Shown piece by piece: positions 1 to 13,500 of a stretch of DNA of 64,000 bases. Each line of letters opens with the position of its first letter. Position 1 is the first letter of the stretch. This DNA comes from Pteria penguin (taxonomy: Eukaryota > Mollusca > Bivalvia > Pterioida > Pteriidae): positions 11,552,864 through 11,616,863 of the forward strand of contig CM068581.1 of assembly GCA_035048485.1 (NCBI GenBank). Direction: 5' to 3'. Below the pieces are notes generated by a model, which was not told the DNA's origin, ran no database searches, and saw only the letters and a program-made list of their open reading frames with translations. The translations under genes were made by a program, and so were the position numbers.

Positions 1-1331
1 GGAAGGAAATTTAATGAAACTTTGTAAATAGAAGTACTAATGGTTACCTACAAAGGGTTGTTATTTTTTGGTCAGGTTCATCAAAGGATAGATATAGAGC
101 AGGGTTACATAGGCCCTAGAAGGTATTCTTCTTTAGGAAACCACTTCTTGTGATTGCCTGTATAGATCAACAAACTAAATGCATCAGATAGATCAAGAAG
201 GGAGTCTGAAGAGGTGGTGTCTTTGGTTCCATTTAAAAACAAATTATTAATGTATTTCAGACTTTATCATTTTACAAGTGATTTCTTTGATTTTCTCACT
301 GAAAGTTCCTTACGATGCATTACTTCTGTATATTTTTACAAATTTAAGAGAAATAACTGTATTTGTAAAGAATTGGAAAGCAAAAATGATCCCTTGCTTA
401 TGATTTTTTAAAACTAGCCAAAACAAAAAGTGAGAGGGGGGTGGGTGGGGGTGGGTGGGGAATTTCTTTTTACACTTTCAAATTCTTCTTAGAACCACTT
501 GAAGGATTTTCATGAAGTTTGGTAGGGATGATGTATTCATTGTCCCCAACAAGTGTTGCTGTTTTTCATCCAGATTTGTCAAAAGTTGTTGTCACCACAG
601 GCAAAAGTAGGGCAGTGATGGTACCCTCCTTGGCAAACTTCTTCTTCAGACCAGCTGCATACAAGGACATACCAAATGCAAAAGAATGATCTAGAGGGAT
701 ATGTGAGGAAGTGTTGTTATTTTTGGTTCCATTCTGAAATCAAAGTTTTGATTTTTTGTCAACATTGTTTTGGACTTAGTGATTTCAATGTAGAAAAGTG
801 CAATTTTTCTCCTTTAGGTGATAATGATGCTTTACTTTGGTTTATTTTAATCTTAATTATTGTAAAGAATGTTACTGTGAAAGAATTTTGTCAATATGTC
901 AAGTTTTGGGTTTTTATATTTTAAGACTGTCAAGGAAAAAGAAAAAAAAAAAGAAAAAAAGGGGGAGGGGGGGGGGGGTATTCTTTCACATTTTCAATTT
1001 TGACTTGAATAATTTTTATGAAACTAGGTAGGAATGAAGTACTCATGATCTCTTACAAGTGCTGATATTTTTCATTCAGATCTCATTACAGGTTTTTGAG
1101 CATTCATGTCCTGTTAATTTTGATAGATTTAAAGGAAATGAATTTTAATTTGGATTTCATAAACAGTTGATGATGATTCAAAATTTACACTCAGTTTTCA
1201 GTACAAAATATAGTCACAACACAATAAACATCAGGGAAAATATATATTTATCTACAAAATTTTCAAGCTGTCAGTTGAATAAGCAAATTGCGTCAGGTGA
1301 GTGATATAGGCCCACTTGGGCCTCTTGTTTG
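1..1331. repeat. Dispersed interspersed repeat, mollusc type
   Basis: This stretch has no exon that I can support. It is built from phrases that recur at 26190-27028, such as 'gaaacttt', 'ggtaccctcc', 'cagaccagctgc' and an end reading 'ggcctcttgttt' (1319-1330 here, 'ggacctcttgttt' at 27016-27028). The shared order of phrases shows two copies of one dispersed family. It also contains G-rich and A-rich simple tracts (426-460, 936-980). Repeats of this style are common in bivalve introns. The short ORFs in it are not convincing genes. It lies upstream of the first visible MEK5 exon, so it is probably intronic. Confidence 0.6.
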
Positions 1332-1688
1332 GTGTTTATGCCATTTTTATTTTGACATAATGCATTTATTTCAGTTTTGGACTTGGTGCTAACCATAGAC
1401 ATAAACTTGTAAGGAGTTAATTTTTTTTCATTGAATATACCTCAAAATGTACAAATGGGACACTCATTACACTTGTACCAGTGATGTATCTTGGAGTGAA
1501 TTATTGCATATTGTTTCAACTTTGTTGCCATGGGGGTATTTGTCCCGTCCCGTTAGGACAGTTCTAGTTGAGATAATGAAATGACGAAAAAAAATTTCCT
1601 GTTCAACTTGTTCATTAACATGTTTATTTTTCTGGCCAAGTTTCTGATTTAAATGTCTTTTTGTAAAATATAATTTTTTCTTCTTCAG

Positions 1689-4600
1689 GTATCTCCTCAG
1701 TTACCAAAAGATATGTTTTCTGAAGATTTTATTCACTTTGCAACTAATTGGTAAGCACAGTATATAGATGTAAGCAAAAAAAAAACCAACATAAACATGG
1801 AAATTAAATGTTTGCCATTGTGTCCTCTGGAAAAAGGATAAATTGTAATAATTATATATGAGTATGAACAACATGAAATTAGGAATATTTTCTAGCTGTA
1901 AACATTATGTTAAAGATGCTATCATTTGACTAATTTACTCCATATATGTTTTGAACTTATTTTATAGTTGTTGTTTTCTTGATTTCAGTACACAAAAAGT
2001 ATCTAGTCAAAGACTGGCACATTCAGCACTTATGGTAATTATTTAAGATAGATTCTGTTTGTTGAGGAGTTTAGTAACCACTGGAATCTGGTCAGTTTGT
2101 TGAGGAGTTTAGTAACCACTGGAATCTGGTCAGTTTGTTGAGGAGTTAAGTTAACCACTTGAATCTGGTCAGTTTGTTGAGGAGTTTAGTAACCACTGGA
2201 ATCTTGTCAGTTTGTTGAGGAGTTAAGTAACCACTGGAATCTGGTCAGTTTGTTTAGGAGTTAAGTAACCACTGGAATCTGATCAGTTTGTTAAGTAACC
2301 ACTGGAATCTGGTCAGTTTGTTGAGGAGTTTAGTAACCACTGGAATCTGGTCAGTTTCTCATCTTCAGATGAGACAGTGAATGTGTGTTCTCATGTCAGA
2401 ATTGATGAAATTTCAATGCTTCCACAGATCTGTAGCTACATAGGTCAAAATTTCTTAAACAATACCACAGGTAGGGTCAGCTAAAATAGAATAAACAATA
2501 CAACGGGTAGGGTCAGCCACTTTGGGATAAACAATACAACAGGTGGAGTCAGTCACCACAGGATAAACAATACAACAGGCAGTGTCAGTCACCACAGGAT
2601 AACAATATAACAGATAGGGTCAGCCACCACAGGATAACAATATAACAGATAGGGTCAGCTACCACAGGATAAACAATACAACAGATTGGGTCAGCCACCA
2701 CAGGATAAACAATACAACAGATTGGGTCAGCCACCACAGGATAACAATACAACAGATTGGGTCAGCCACCACAGGATAACAATACAACAGATTGGGTCAG
2801 CCACCACAGGATAACAATACAACAGATTGGGTCAGCCACCACAGGATAAACAATACAACAGGTGGAGTCAGTCACCACAGGATAAACAATACAACAGGTA
2901 GGGTCAGTCACCACAGGATAAACAATACAACAGATAGGGTCAGCCACCACAGGATAACAATACAACAGATTGGGTCAGCCACCACAGGATAACAATACAA
3001 CAGATAGGGTCAGCCACCACAGGATAAACAATACAACAGGTGGAGTCAGTCACCACAGGATAAACAATACAACAGGTAGGGTCAGTCACCACAGGATAAA
3101 CAATACAACAGATAGGGTCAGTCACCATAGGATAAACAATACAACAGGTAGGGTCAGTCACCACAGGATAAACAATACAACAGGTAGAGTCAACCACCAC
3201 AGGATAACAATACAACAGATAAGGTCAGCCACCACAGGATAAACAATACAACAGATAGGGTCAGCCACCACAGGATAAACAATACAACAGGTAGGGTCTG
3301 TCACCATAGGATAAACAATACAACAGGTAGGGTCAGTCACCACAGGATAAACAATACAACAGATAGGGTCAGTCACCATAGGATAAACAATACAACAGGT
3401 AGGGTCAGTCACCACAGGATAAACAATACAACAGGTAGAGTCAACCACCACAGGATAACAATACAACAGATAAGGTCAGCCACCACAGGATAAACAATGC
3501 AACAGATAGGGTCAGCCACCACAGGATAAACAATACAACAGGTAGGGTCTGTCACCATAGGATAAACAATACAACAGGTAGGGTCAGTCACCACAGGATA
3601 AACAATACAACAGGTAGGGTCAGCCACCACAGGATAAACAATACAACAGGTAGGGTCAGTCACCACAGGATAAACAATACAACAGGTAGGGTCAGCCACC
3701 ACAGGATAAACAATACAACAGGTAGGGTCAGTCACCACAGGATAAACAATACAACAGATAGGGTCAGCCACCACAGGATAAACAATACAACAGGTAGGGT
3801 CTGTCACCATAGGATAAACAATACAACAGGTAGGGTCAGTCACCACAGGATAAACAATACAACAGGTAGGGTCTGTCACCATAGGATAAACAATACAACA
3901 GGTAGGGTCAGTCACCACAGGATAAACAATACAACAGGTAGGGTCAGCCACCATAGGATAAACAATACAACATATAGGGTCAGCCACCACAGGATAAACA
4001 ATACAACATATAGGGTCAGCCACCACAGGATAAACAATACAACAGATAGGGTCAGCCACCACAGGATAAACAATACAACAGATAAGGTCAGCCACCACAG
4101 GATAAACAATACAACAGATAGGGTCAGCCACCACAGGATAAACAATACAACAGATAGGGTCAGCCACCACAGGATAAAGAATACAACAGGTGGAGTCAGT
4201 CACAACAGGATAAACAATACAACAGGTAGGGTCAGTCACCACAGGATAAACAATACAACAGGTAGGGTCAGCCACCACAGGATAAACAATACAACAGGTG
4301 GGGTCAGCCACCATAGGATAAACAATACAACATATAGGGTCAGCCACCACAGGATAAACAATACAACAGATAGGGTCAGCCACCACAGGATAAACAATAC
4401 AACAGGTAGGGTCAGTCACCACAGGATAAACAATACAACAGGTAGGGTCAGCCACCATATGATAAACAATACAACATATAGGGTCAGCCACCACAGGATA
4501 AACAATACAACAGATAGGGTCAGCCACCACAGGATAAACAATACAACAGATAAGGTCAGCCACCACAGGATAATCAATACAACAGATAGGGTCAGCCACC

Positions 4601-7600
4601 ATAGGATAAACAATACAACAGGTGGGGTCAGCCACCATAGGATAAACAATATAACAGGTGGGGTCAGCCACCACAGGATAAACAATACAACATATAGGGT
4701 CAGCCACCACAGGATAAACAATACAACAGGTGGGGTGAGCCACCACAGGATAAACAATACCACAGACAGGATAAACAATACAATAAGTAGGGTTAGCCAC
4801 CATAGGATAAACAATACAACAGGTGGGGTCAGCCACCACAGGATAAACAATACAACAGGTAGGGTGAGCCACCACAGGATAAACAATACAACAGGTAGGG
4901 TCAGCCACCATAGGATAAACAATACAACAGGTAGGGTCAGCCACCACAGGATAAACAATACAACAGGTAGGGTCAGCCACCATAGGATAAACAATACAAC
5001 ATATAGGGTCAGCCACCACAGGATAAACAATACAACAGATAGGGTCAGCCACCACAGGATAAACAATACAACAGGTAGGGTCAGTCACCACAGGATAAAC
5101 AATACAACAGGTAGGGTCAGCCACCATATGATAAACAATACAACATATAGGGTCAGCCACCACAGGATAAACAATACAACAGATAGGGTCAGCCACCACA
5201 GGATAAACAATACAACAGATAAGGTCAGCCACCACAGGATAATCAATACAACAGATAGGGTCAGCCACCATAGGATAAACAATACAACAGGTGGGGTCAG
5301 CCACCATAGGATAAACAATATAACAGGTGGGGTCAGCCACCACAGGATAAACAATACAACATATAGGGTCAGCCACCACAGGATAAACAATACAACAGGT
5401 GGGGTGAGCCACCACAGGATAAACAATACCACAGACAGGATAAACAATACAATAAGTAGGGTTAGCCACCATAGGATAAACAATACAACAGGTGGGGTCA
5501 GCCACCACAGGATAAACAATACAACAGGTAGGGTGAGCCACCACAGGATAAACAATACCACAGACAAGATAAACAATACAATAAGTAGGGTTAGCCACCA
5601 TAGGATAAACAATACAACAGGTGGGGTCAGCCACCACAGGATAAACAATACAACAGGCAGTGTCAGTCACCACAGGATAAACAATACAGCAGATAGGGTC
5701 TGTCACCACAGGATAAACAATACAACAGGCAGTGTCAGTCACCACAGGATAAACAATACAACAGGTAGGGTGAGTCACCATAGGATAAACAATACAACAG
5801 ATAGGGTCTGTCACCACAGGATAAACAATACAACATATAGGGTCACTCACCATAGGATAAACAATATAACAGGTAGGGTCAGTCACCATAGGATAAACAA
5901 TACAACAGGTAGGGTCAGTCACCATAGGATAAACAATACAACAGGTAGGGTGAGCCACCACAGGATAAACAATATAACAGGTACGGTCAGTCACCATAGG
6001 ATAAACAATACAACAGGTAGTGTCATTCACCACAAGATAAACAATACAACAGGCAGTGTCAGTCACCATAGGATAAACAATACAACAGATAGTGTCAGCC
6101 ACCACAGGATTATCAATACCACAGACAGGATAAACAATACAATAAGTAGGGTAGCCACCATAGGATAAACAATACAGCAGGTGGGGTCAGCCACCATAGG
6201 ATAAACAATACAACAGGTGGGGTCAGTCACCACAGGATAAACAATACAACAGGTAGGGTCTGTCACCATAGGATAAACAATACAACAGGTAGGGTCTGTC
6301 ACCACAGGATAAACAATACAACAGGTAGGGTCAGTCACCATAGGATAAACAATACAACAGGTAGGGTCAGTCACCACAGGATAAACAATACAACAGGTAG
6401 GGTCTGTCACTATAGGATAAACAATACAACAGGTAGGGTCTGTCACCACAGGATAAACAATACAACAGGTAGGGTCAGTCACCATAGGATAAACAATACA
6501 ACAGGTAGGGTCTGTCACCACAGGATAAACAATACAACAGGTAGGGTCAGCCACCATAGGATAAACAATACAACATATAGGGTCAGCCACCACAGGATAA
6601 ACAATACAACAGATAGGGTCAGCCACCATAGGATAAAGAATACCAGAGGTAAGGTCAGCCACCACAGGATAAACAATACCACAGACAGGATAAACAATAC
6701 AACAGGTAGGGTCAGTCACCATAGGATAAACAATACAACAGGTAGGGTCAGTCACCATAGGATAAACAATATAACAGGTAGGGTGAGCCACCACAGGATA
6801 AACAATACCACAGACAGGATAAACAATACAATAAGTAGGGTTAGCCACCATAGGATAAACAATACAACAGATAGGATCAGTCACCATAGGATAAACAATA
6901 CAACAGGTAGGGTCAGCCACCACAGGATAAACAATACAACAGATAGGGTCAGCCACCATAGGATAAAGAATACCAGAGATAAGGCAGCCACCACAGGATA
7001 ACAATACAACATATAGGGTCAGCCACCACAGGATAAACAATACAACATATAGGGTCAGCCACCACAGGATAACAATATAACAGATTGGGTCAGCCACCAC
7101 AGGATAAACAATACAACAGATAGGGTCAGTCACCATAGGATAAACAATACAACAGGTAGGGTCAGTCACCATAGGATAAACAATACAACAGGTAGGGCCA
7201 GCCACCAGATGATCAACAATACAACAGGTAGGGTCAGCCATCAGAGAACAATACAACAGGTATGGTCAGTTACCATAGGATAAATAATTCAGCAGGTAGG
7301 GTCAGCCATCATGAAGCAGATGTATTCCTAGTTAAATATTAAACAATGGCTAATCAGTCATCACAAGTATATAGTCAAAAGCTGACACCTTTATCACAGG
7401 TACCCATCTGAAGAATAGGTCAATACTTTCAATAAATTACATTTGATATATGATACATCATTTCAATGAGTAAGATTTCTGTTCATAAAAAGTTTTCTAA
7501 AACACTAATGGACTCTGATTGCTTTTCTTTCAGGATCACCCTTTTATACAACGGCATAATGATGGGAACATTTCAGTGATAGCCTCCTGGATATTGTCTA

Positions 7601-7638
7601 AGTTGTCACAATTACATCATCAGAAAGGACAAACCTAA
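1689..7638 (+). CDS. MAP2K5: MAP kinase kinase 5 (MEK5)-like, last three coding exons
   Basis: Three exons are supported: 1689-1750 (acceptor ttcttcag, donor gtaagc), 1989-2034 (acceptor gatttcag, donor gtaatt) and 7534-7638 (acceptor ctttcag, stop TAA at 7636-7638). Phases fit: 62 nt leaves TG, completed by T to give Cys, and the last two exons are in phase 0. The 70-residue product has the end of a protein kinase C-lobe, FSEDFIHFATNC, then LMDHPFI, then a short tail with HNDGNISVIASWI. Length and spacing from F-x-x-F to HPFI match vertebrate MEK5, and the NDGN plus V-x-x-W tail after HPFI is characteristic of MEK5 rather than other MAP2Ks. MEK5 phosphorylates ERK5. The PB1 domain and catalytic core would lie upstream, outside the window. 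The intron at 2035-7533 is filled by a minisatellite. Identity is from recalled family features, not an alignment. Confidence 0.82.
2056..2357. repeat. 38-bp minisatellite, about 8 copies
   Basis: Direct tandem copies of a unit containing 'gtaaccactggaatctggtc' start about 20 bases after the exon donor at 2035. Units are about 38 bp, with one short copy near 2285. It lies in the last MEK5-like intron and has no coding potential. Confidence 0.9.
2456..7310. repeat. 36-bp minisatellite, roughly 135 copies, in MEK5-like intron
   Basis: The core is 'ggataaacaatacaac' followed by variants of ggtagggtcag and ccaccacag. The dominant unit is exactly 36 bp, a multiple of three, so frames stay open for hundreds of codons on both strands (up to 898 codons on the - strand, 569 on the +). 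Those ORFs are repeat artefacts. Some units near 2590-2830 and 2950-3000 are 35 bp ('ggataacaat'), which breaks the frame. A longer variant with 'accacagacaggataaac' marks a higher-order duplication: the block around 4452 recurs at 5121, offset about 669 bp. The whole array is inside one intron. Confidence 0.95.
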
Positions 7639-8149
7639 CATTGATCATCCCCCAGACTTGAGGTCCTAGTGTTACATTCTGGTTATGCCATCTATTTTGT
7701 TATTGTTATGTTGTTATATTGAGATTTAATATACATGTACCTATTTATTTCATTTTTTTCTACCAAAGCATTTCCTCTTGCCAGCATATTTGTATATGTG
7801 ATGCTGGGCAGAATATCATATATTTTGTTATACATTTATTTCTTACGGCTGCAACATTTGCAGCCCTTCTGAGATTTATATACCTTATGAGGTACACAAG
7901 TAATGCATTCATGTTAATGTGGATGTACATTTATAGTCAGTAGTTTATATGTCTTCACCTCTGCAGAACCTTATATTCAAAGCCTTCATAGCTCAGTTTA
8001 CAGTGATTTCCACACTCTTAGATAGGAATGTAACAATATACCGCGATAGAAAGGCCATTATACAATACACAACAATGGAAGAAGTTCAAACAATACGGCA
8101 ACGATAATGCATCCCTTTTGTTATAAAACAATCGGTAACAATTTTTATG

Positions 8150-8410
8150 TCCCTAGATCGATAGATTGGGGGCATATTGCTTTTGCCTTGTCTGTTTGTC
8201 TGTATGTTGTCAACTTTAACCTTGGCTCTAACTTTTGAACCGTGAGGGATAGAGACTTCATATTCAAGATGCGTACTCAACTAATGAAGCCCTTTCAAAT
8301 GACAGCAAGGTCGATGACCTTTTTGACCTTGTCAGTGACTTTAATGCTAAAAATAATTTTTTGGACTTTGATGCTGTTGGGGGCATTAATGTTTCACACA
8401 AACACTGTTT
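8150..8410. repeat. Dispersed repeat with GGGGGCAT ends
   Basis: The segment begins 'gattgggggcatattg' and ends 'gttgggggcattaatg', with 'gaccttgtcagtgac' and 'tttgaaccgtgaggg' inside. This is the style of a common bivalve interspersed element. It lies in the 3' flank of the MEK5-like gene. The boundaries are approximate and the family is not named. Confidence 0.4.
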
Positions 8411-8454
8411 GTTGTGATATATATTTATATATTCACATTTCAAACAGAATTATA

Positions 8455-8460
8455 AATAAA
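8455..8460 (+). promoter_or_regulatory. Candidate polyadenylation signal AATAAA
   Basis: This is the first clear AATAAA after the MEK5-like stop at 7638, inside an A/T-rich stretch. It is about 0.8 kb downstream, giving a plausible 3' UTR, but it also sits just beyond a dispersed repeat and could belong to that. Confidence 0.3.
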
Positions 8461-8801
8461 AGAATCTAAATTGAAGATCAATTTTTTTTTATTACTGTGT
8501 CTGTTTGTGACTCATTTCTAGTATAAACTGTTATTTATATCTTTTTCTCAAAAACTATTTTTGGATACTAAATGAAAACAATGCAATAAATTATACACTT
8601 GGTTTCTTGATTTTAACAAATGTATCGTGATACATATCATATCATTGTTCAAATATCATGAAACATATCGTGAGAAGCCGTATTGTTACCTCTCTAATCT
8701 TAGATACTGACTTTATAATACAATTGATATGTGATTTATAAACAGGGCTAACAATCACCAAGCTTGTGTCATAATACAGCATAAAATATCCCCCATAATG
8801 T

Positions 8802-9468
8802 GGTATGTCAATGACTTTGTAAGTTGTCATATGTCAGTGACCAGATAATGTCATTGACTGTGTAAGTTATAGTATGTCAATGACTATGTAAGTTGTCATA
8901 TGTCAGTGACCAGATAATGTCATTGACTGTGTAAGTTATAGTATGTCAATGACTATGTAAGTTGTCATATGTCAGAGACCAGATAATGTCATTGACTGTG
9001 TTATAGTATGTCAATGACTGTGTAAGTTAATGTTGTATGTCATTGACTATATAAGTTAATGTGGTAGGTCAATGACTATGTAAGTTAATGTCGTGTGTCA
9101 TTGACTATATAAGTTAATGTGGTAGGTCAATGACTATGTAAGTTAATGTCGTGTGTCATTGACTATATAAGTTAATGTGGTAGGTCAATGACTATGTAAG
9201 TTAATGTTGTATGTCATTGACTATATAAGTTAATGTGGTAGGTCAATGACTATGTAAGTTAATGTCGTGTGTCATTGACTATATAAGTTAATGTGGTAGG
9301 TCAATGACTATGTAAGTTAATGTCGTATGTTAGTGACTATGTACATGTATGTTAATGTCGTATGTCAGTGACCATGTAAGTTATTGTATGTCAATGACTA
9401 TGTATGTTGTCCTATGTCAATGACTATGTAAGTTAATGTTGTATGTCAATGACTATGTAAGTTAATGA
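8802..9468. repeat. 29-bp minisatellite with 58-bp dimer structure
   Basis: The unit contains 'tgactatgtaagttaatg'. From about 9030 to 9330 two 29-bp variants alternate (tcaatgactatgtaag and tcattgactatataag), which makes a 58-bp higher-order unit. The first part (8802-9030) is an older, more divergent version. No gene is visible between here and 9926, where only weak relics of similar phrases occur. Confidence 0.85.
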
Positions 9469-9925
9469 CACTTCACAACCTTTTAATGCAGTGTGATAGC
9501 ACAAAGCTTATTACATAATTTGCCACATCATAAACGATCAAACTGTTGTTACCTGTATCATATATCAGTGGCTAAATGCGAGGGTTATCTACAGTCACCA
9601 AGCTTATGTTATCTTATGTCAATACAGCTTTATTTAAGTTCTAATAAAGCATTTTATGACAAACACATTGTTTATATTCAGACAGTCTGTAGTCCCAAAG
9701 CTCATGTCATCATATGGCAATGGCTGTATAGGCAGTGTGCAATCCTCAAGCTAATGATTAATGTCAGATGGTTAAAAAACAATCTGCATACACCACACTT
9801 ATTACGATTATGTCAAAATAATCTAGTCGATAGTGATACTATGTGCATGATTGGATGTCATTGGAACATTATCATATCATTTTCTTGAAGAATTTTCAAG
9901 TACATATCTTACCATGGTGATCATT

Positions 9926-10390
9926 TTGAATTACTAGTCAGCTGTTGTGAAGGAATCTAGATCACTTATTATGGTCAAAGTCAATTGTTGTGAAGGAGTC
10001 TATATCACTTTTTTTGGTCAGTCAGCTGTTGTGAAGGAGTCTAGATCACTTATTATGGTCAAAATTAACTGTTGTGGAAATCTAGATCACTTCTTATGGT
10101 CAAAGTCAGCTGTGATGCCGTCTGGATCACTTCATCACTTATGGGCAAAGTCAGCTGTGGTGATGGAGTCTTGATCACTTATCATCACTAATGTCAGCTG
10201 TTATGATGCAGTCTAGGTCACTTTTTAGCAGTCATCTGTTGTGATGCAGTCTACATCACTTATTGTGGGCAAAGTCAGCTGTTGTGATGGAGTGGATTAT
10301 TTATTCTCATTAAAGTCAACTGTTGTAATGCGGGCCAGATCACTTATTATGGTTAAAATAAGCTGTTGTATTGGAGTGTAGATCATGTAT
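9926..10390. repeat. About 43-bp degenerate minisatellite
   Basis: Degenerate tandem units contain 'gtcagctgttgtgaagg' followed by 'tctagatcacttattatgg'. Spacing wanders between about 35 and 50 bp, indicating an old array. Confidence 0.8.
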
Positions 10391-10505
10391 TATAACACCC
10401 CTCCGAAACTTACTTCATTAAGCATAAACAACCTCAGGTTGCATAATGTATTAAACAGTCTTAATAAGGGATCAAGAAAATAGGAAGCCACATTGACCTT
10501 TTTCT

Positions 10506-13500
10506 TGTAATACTGATTGGTGTGAGGGAAGATCTTGCTGTAGTGTTTATCCTCTGATTAGTTTGAGGGAAAATACTGCTGTACTGTTTATCCTCTGATT
10601 AGTGTGAGGGAAGATCCTGATGTACTGTTTATCCTCTGATTAGTGTGAGGGAAGATCTTGCTGCACTGTTTATCCTCTGATTAGTGAGAGGGAAGATCCT
10701 GCTGCACTGTTTCTCCTCTGATTAGTATGAGGGAAGATCTTCCTGTACTGTTTATTGTTTGATTAGTGTGAGGGAAGATCCTGCTGTACTGTTTATTGTT
10801 TTATTAGTGTGAGGGAAGATCCTGCTGCACTGTTTATTGTCTGATTAGTGTGAAGGAAGATTTTGCTGTACTGTTTATCCTCTGATTAGTGTCAGGGAAG
10901 ATCATCCTGTACTGTTTATTGTCTGATTAGTGTGAGGGAAGATCCTGCTGTACTGTTTATCCTCTGATTAGTGTGAGGGAAGATCTTGCTGCACTGTTTA
11001 TCCTCTGATTAGTGAGAGGGAAGATCCTGCTGCACTGTTTCTCCTCTGATTAGTATGAGGGAAGATCTTGCTGTACTGTTTATCCTCTGATTAGTGTGAG
11101 AGAAGATCCTTCCACACTGTTTATCCTCTGATTAATATGAAGGAAGATACTGCTGTACTGTTTATTGTTTGATTAGTGTGAGGGAAGATCCTGCTGTACT
11201 GTTTATTGTTTGATTAGTGTGAGGGAAGATCCTGCTGCACTGTTTATTGTCTGATTAGTGTGAAGGAAGATTTTGCTGTACTGTTTATCCTCTGATTAGT
11301 GTCAGGGAAGATCATCCTGTACTGTTTATTGTCTGATTAGTGTGAGGGAAGATCCTACTGTACTGTTTATCCTTTGAATAGTGTGAAGGAAGACCCTCCT
11401 GTACTATTTATCCCCTGATTAGTGTGAGGGAAGATCCTGCTGTACTGTTTATTGTTTGATTAGTGTGAGGGAAGATCCTGCTGTACTGTTTATTGTTTGA
11501 TTAGTGTGAGGGAAGATCCTGCTGCACTGTTTATTGTCTGATTAGTGTGAAGGAAGATTTTGCTGTACTGTTTATCCTCTGATTAGTGTCAGGGAAGATC
11601 ATCCTGTACTGTTTATTGTCTGATTAGTGTGAGGGAAGATCCTACTGTACTGTTTATCCTTTGAATAGTGTGAAGGAAGACCCTCCTGTACTATTTATCC
11701 CCTGATTAGTGTGAGGGAAGATCCTGCTGTACTGTTTATTGTTTTATTAGTGTGAGGGAAGATCCTGCTGCACTGTTTATTGTCTGATTAGTGTGAAGGA
11801 AGATTTTGCTGTACTGTTTATCCTCTGATTAGTGTCAGGGAAGATCATCCTGTACTGTTTATTGTCTGATTAGTGTGAGGGAAGATCCTGCTGTACTGTT
11901 TATCCTCTGATTAGTGTGAGGGAAGATCTTGCTGTACTGTTTATCCTCTGATTAGTGTGAGGGAAGATCCTGCTGTACTGTTTATCCTCTGATTAGTGTG
12001 AGGGAAGATCTTGCTGCACTGTTTATCCTCTGATTAGTGAGAGGGAAGATCCTGCTGCACTGTTTCTCCTCTGATTAGTATGAGGGAAGATCTTGCTGTA
12101 CTGTTTATTGTTTGATTAGTGTGAGGGAAGATCCTGCTGTACTGTTTATTGTTTTATTAGTGTGAGGGAAGATCCTGCTGCACTGTTTATTGTCTGATTA
12201 GTGTGAAGGAAGATTTTGCTGTACTGTTTATCCTCTGATTAGTGTCAGGGAAGATCCTGCTGTACTGTTTGTTGTCTGATTAGTGTAAGGGAAGATCCTG
12301 CTGTACTGTTTATCCTCTGATTAGTGTGAGGAAAGATCTTGCTGCACTGTTTATCCTCTGATTAGTGAGAGGCAAGATCCTGCTGCACTGTTTCTCCTCT
12401 GATTAGTATGAGGGAAGATCTTGCTGTACTGTTTATCCTCTGATTAGTGTGAGAGAAGATCCTTCCACACTGTTTATCCTCTGATTAGTATGAAGGAAGA
12501 TACTGCTGTACTGTTTATTGTTTGATTAGTGTGAGGGAAGATCCTGCTGCACTGTTTATTGTCTGATTAGTGTGAAGGAAGATTTTGCTGTACTGTTTAT
12601 CCTCTGATTAGTGTCAGGGAAGATCATCCTGTACTGTTTATTGTCTGATTAGTGTGAGGGAAGATCCTGCTGTACTGTTTATCCTCTGATTAGTGTGAGG
12701 GAAGATCTTGCTGTACTGTTTATCCTCTGATTAGTGTGAGGGAAGATCCTGCTGTACTGTTTATCCTCTGATTAGTGTGAGGGAAGATCTTGCTGCACTG
12801 TTTATCCTCTGATTAGTGTGAGGGAAGATCCTGCTGCACTGTTTCTCCTCTGATTAGTATGAGGGAAGATCTGGCTGTACTGTTTATTGTTTGATTAGTG
12901 TGAGGGAAGATCCTGCTGTACTGTTTATTGTTTTATTAGTGTGACGGAAGATCCTGCTGCACTGTTTATTGTCTGATTAGTGTGAAGGAAGATTTTGCTG
13001 TACTGTTTATCCTCTGATTAGTGTCAGGGAAGATCCTGCTGTACTGTTTATTGTCTGATTAGTGTGAGGGAAGATCCTGCTGTACTGTTTATCCTCTGAT
13101 TAGTGTGAGGGATGATCTTGCTGCACTGTTTATCCTCTGATTAGTGAGAGGGAAGATCCTGCTGCACTGTTTCTCCTCTGATTAGTATGAGGGAAGATCT
13201 TGCTGTACTGTTTATCCTCTGATTAGTGTGAGAGAAGATCCTTCCACACTGTTTATCCTCTGATTAATATGAAGGAAGATACTGCTGTACTGTTTATTGT
13301 TTGATTAGTGTGAGGGAAGATCCTGCTGTACTGTTTATTGTTTGATTAGTGTGAGGGAAGATCCTGCTGCACTGTTTATTGTCTGATTAGTGTGAAGGAA
13401 GATTTTGCTGTACTGTTTATCCTCTGATTAGTGTCAGGGAAGATCATCCTGTACTGTTTATTGTCTGATTAGTGTGAGGGAAGATCCTACTGTACTGTTT

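Noticed and set aside
3409..6105. 898-codon open frame on the - strand with a repeated cysteine-rich motif
   Set aside because: It tracks a 36-bp intronic minisatellite exactly. Frames are open on both strands because the unit is a multiple of three without stops. No splice or start context.
9493..9888. 131-codon ORF on the + strand
   Set aside because: Low-complexity AT-rich sequence between two minisatellites, no domain and no splice context.
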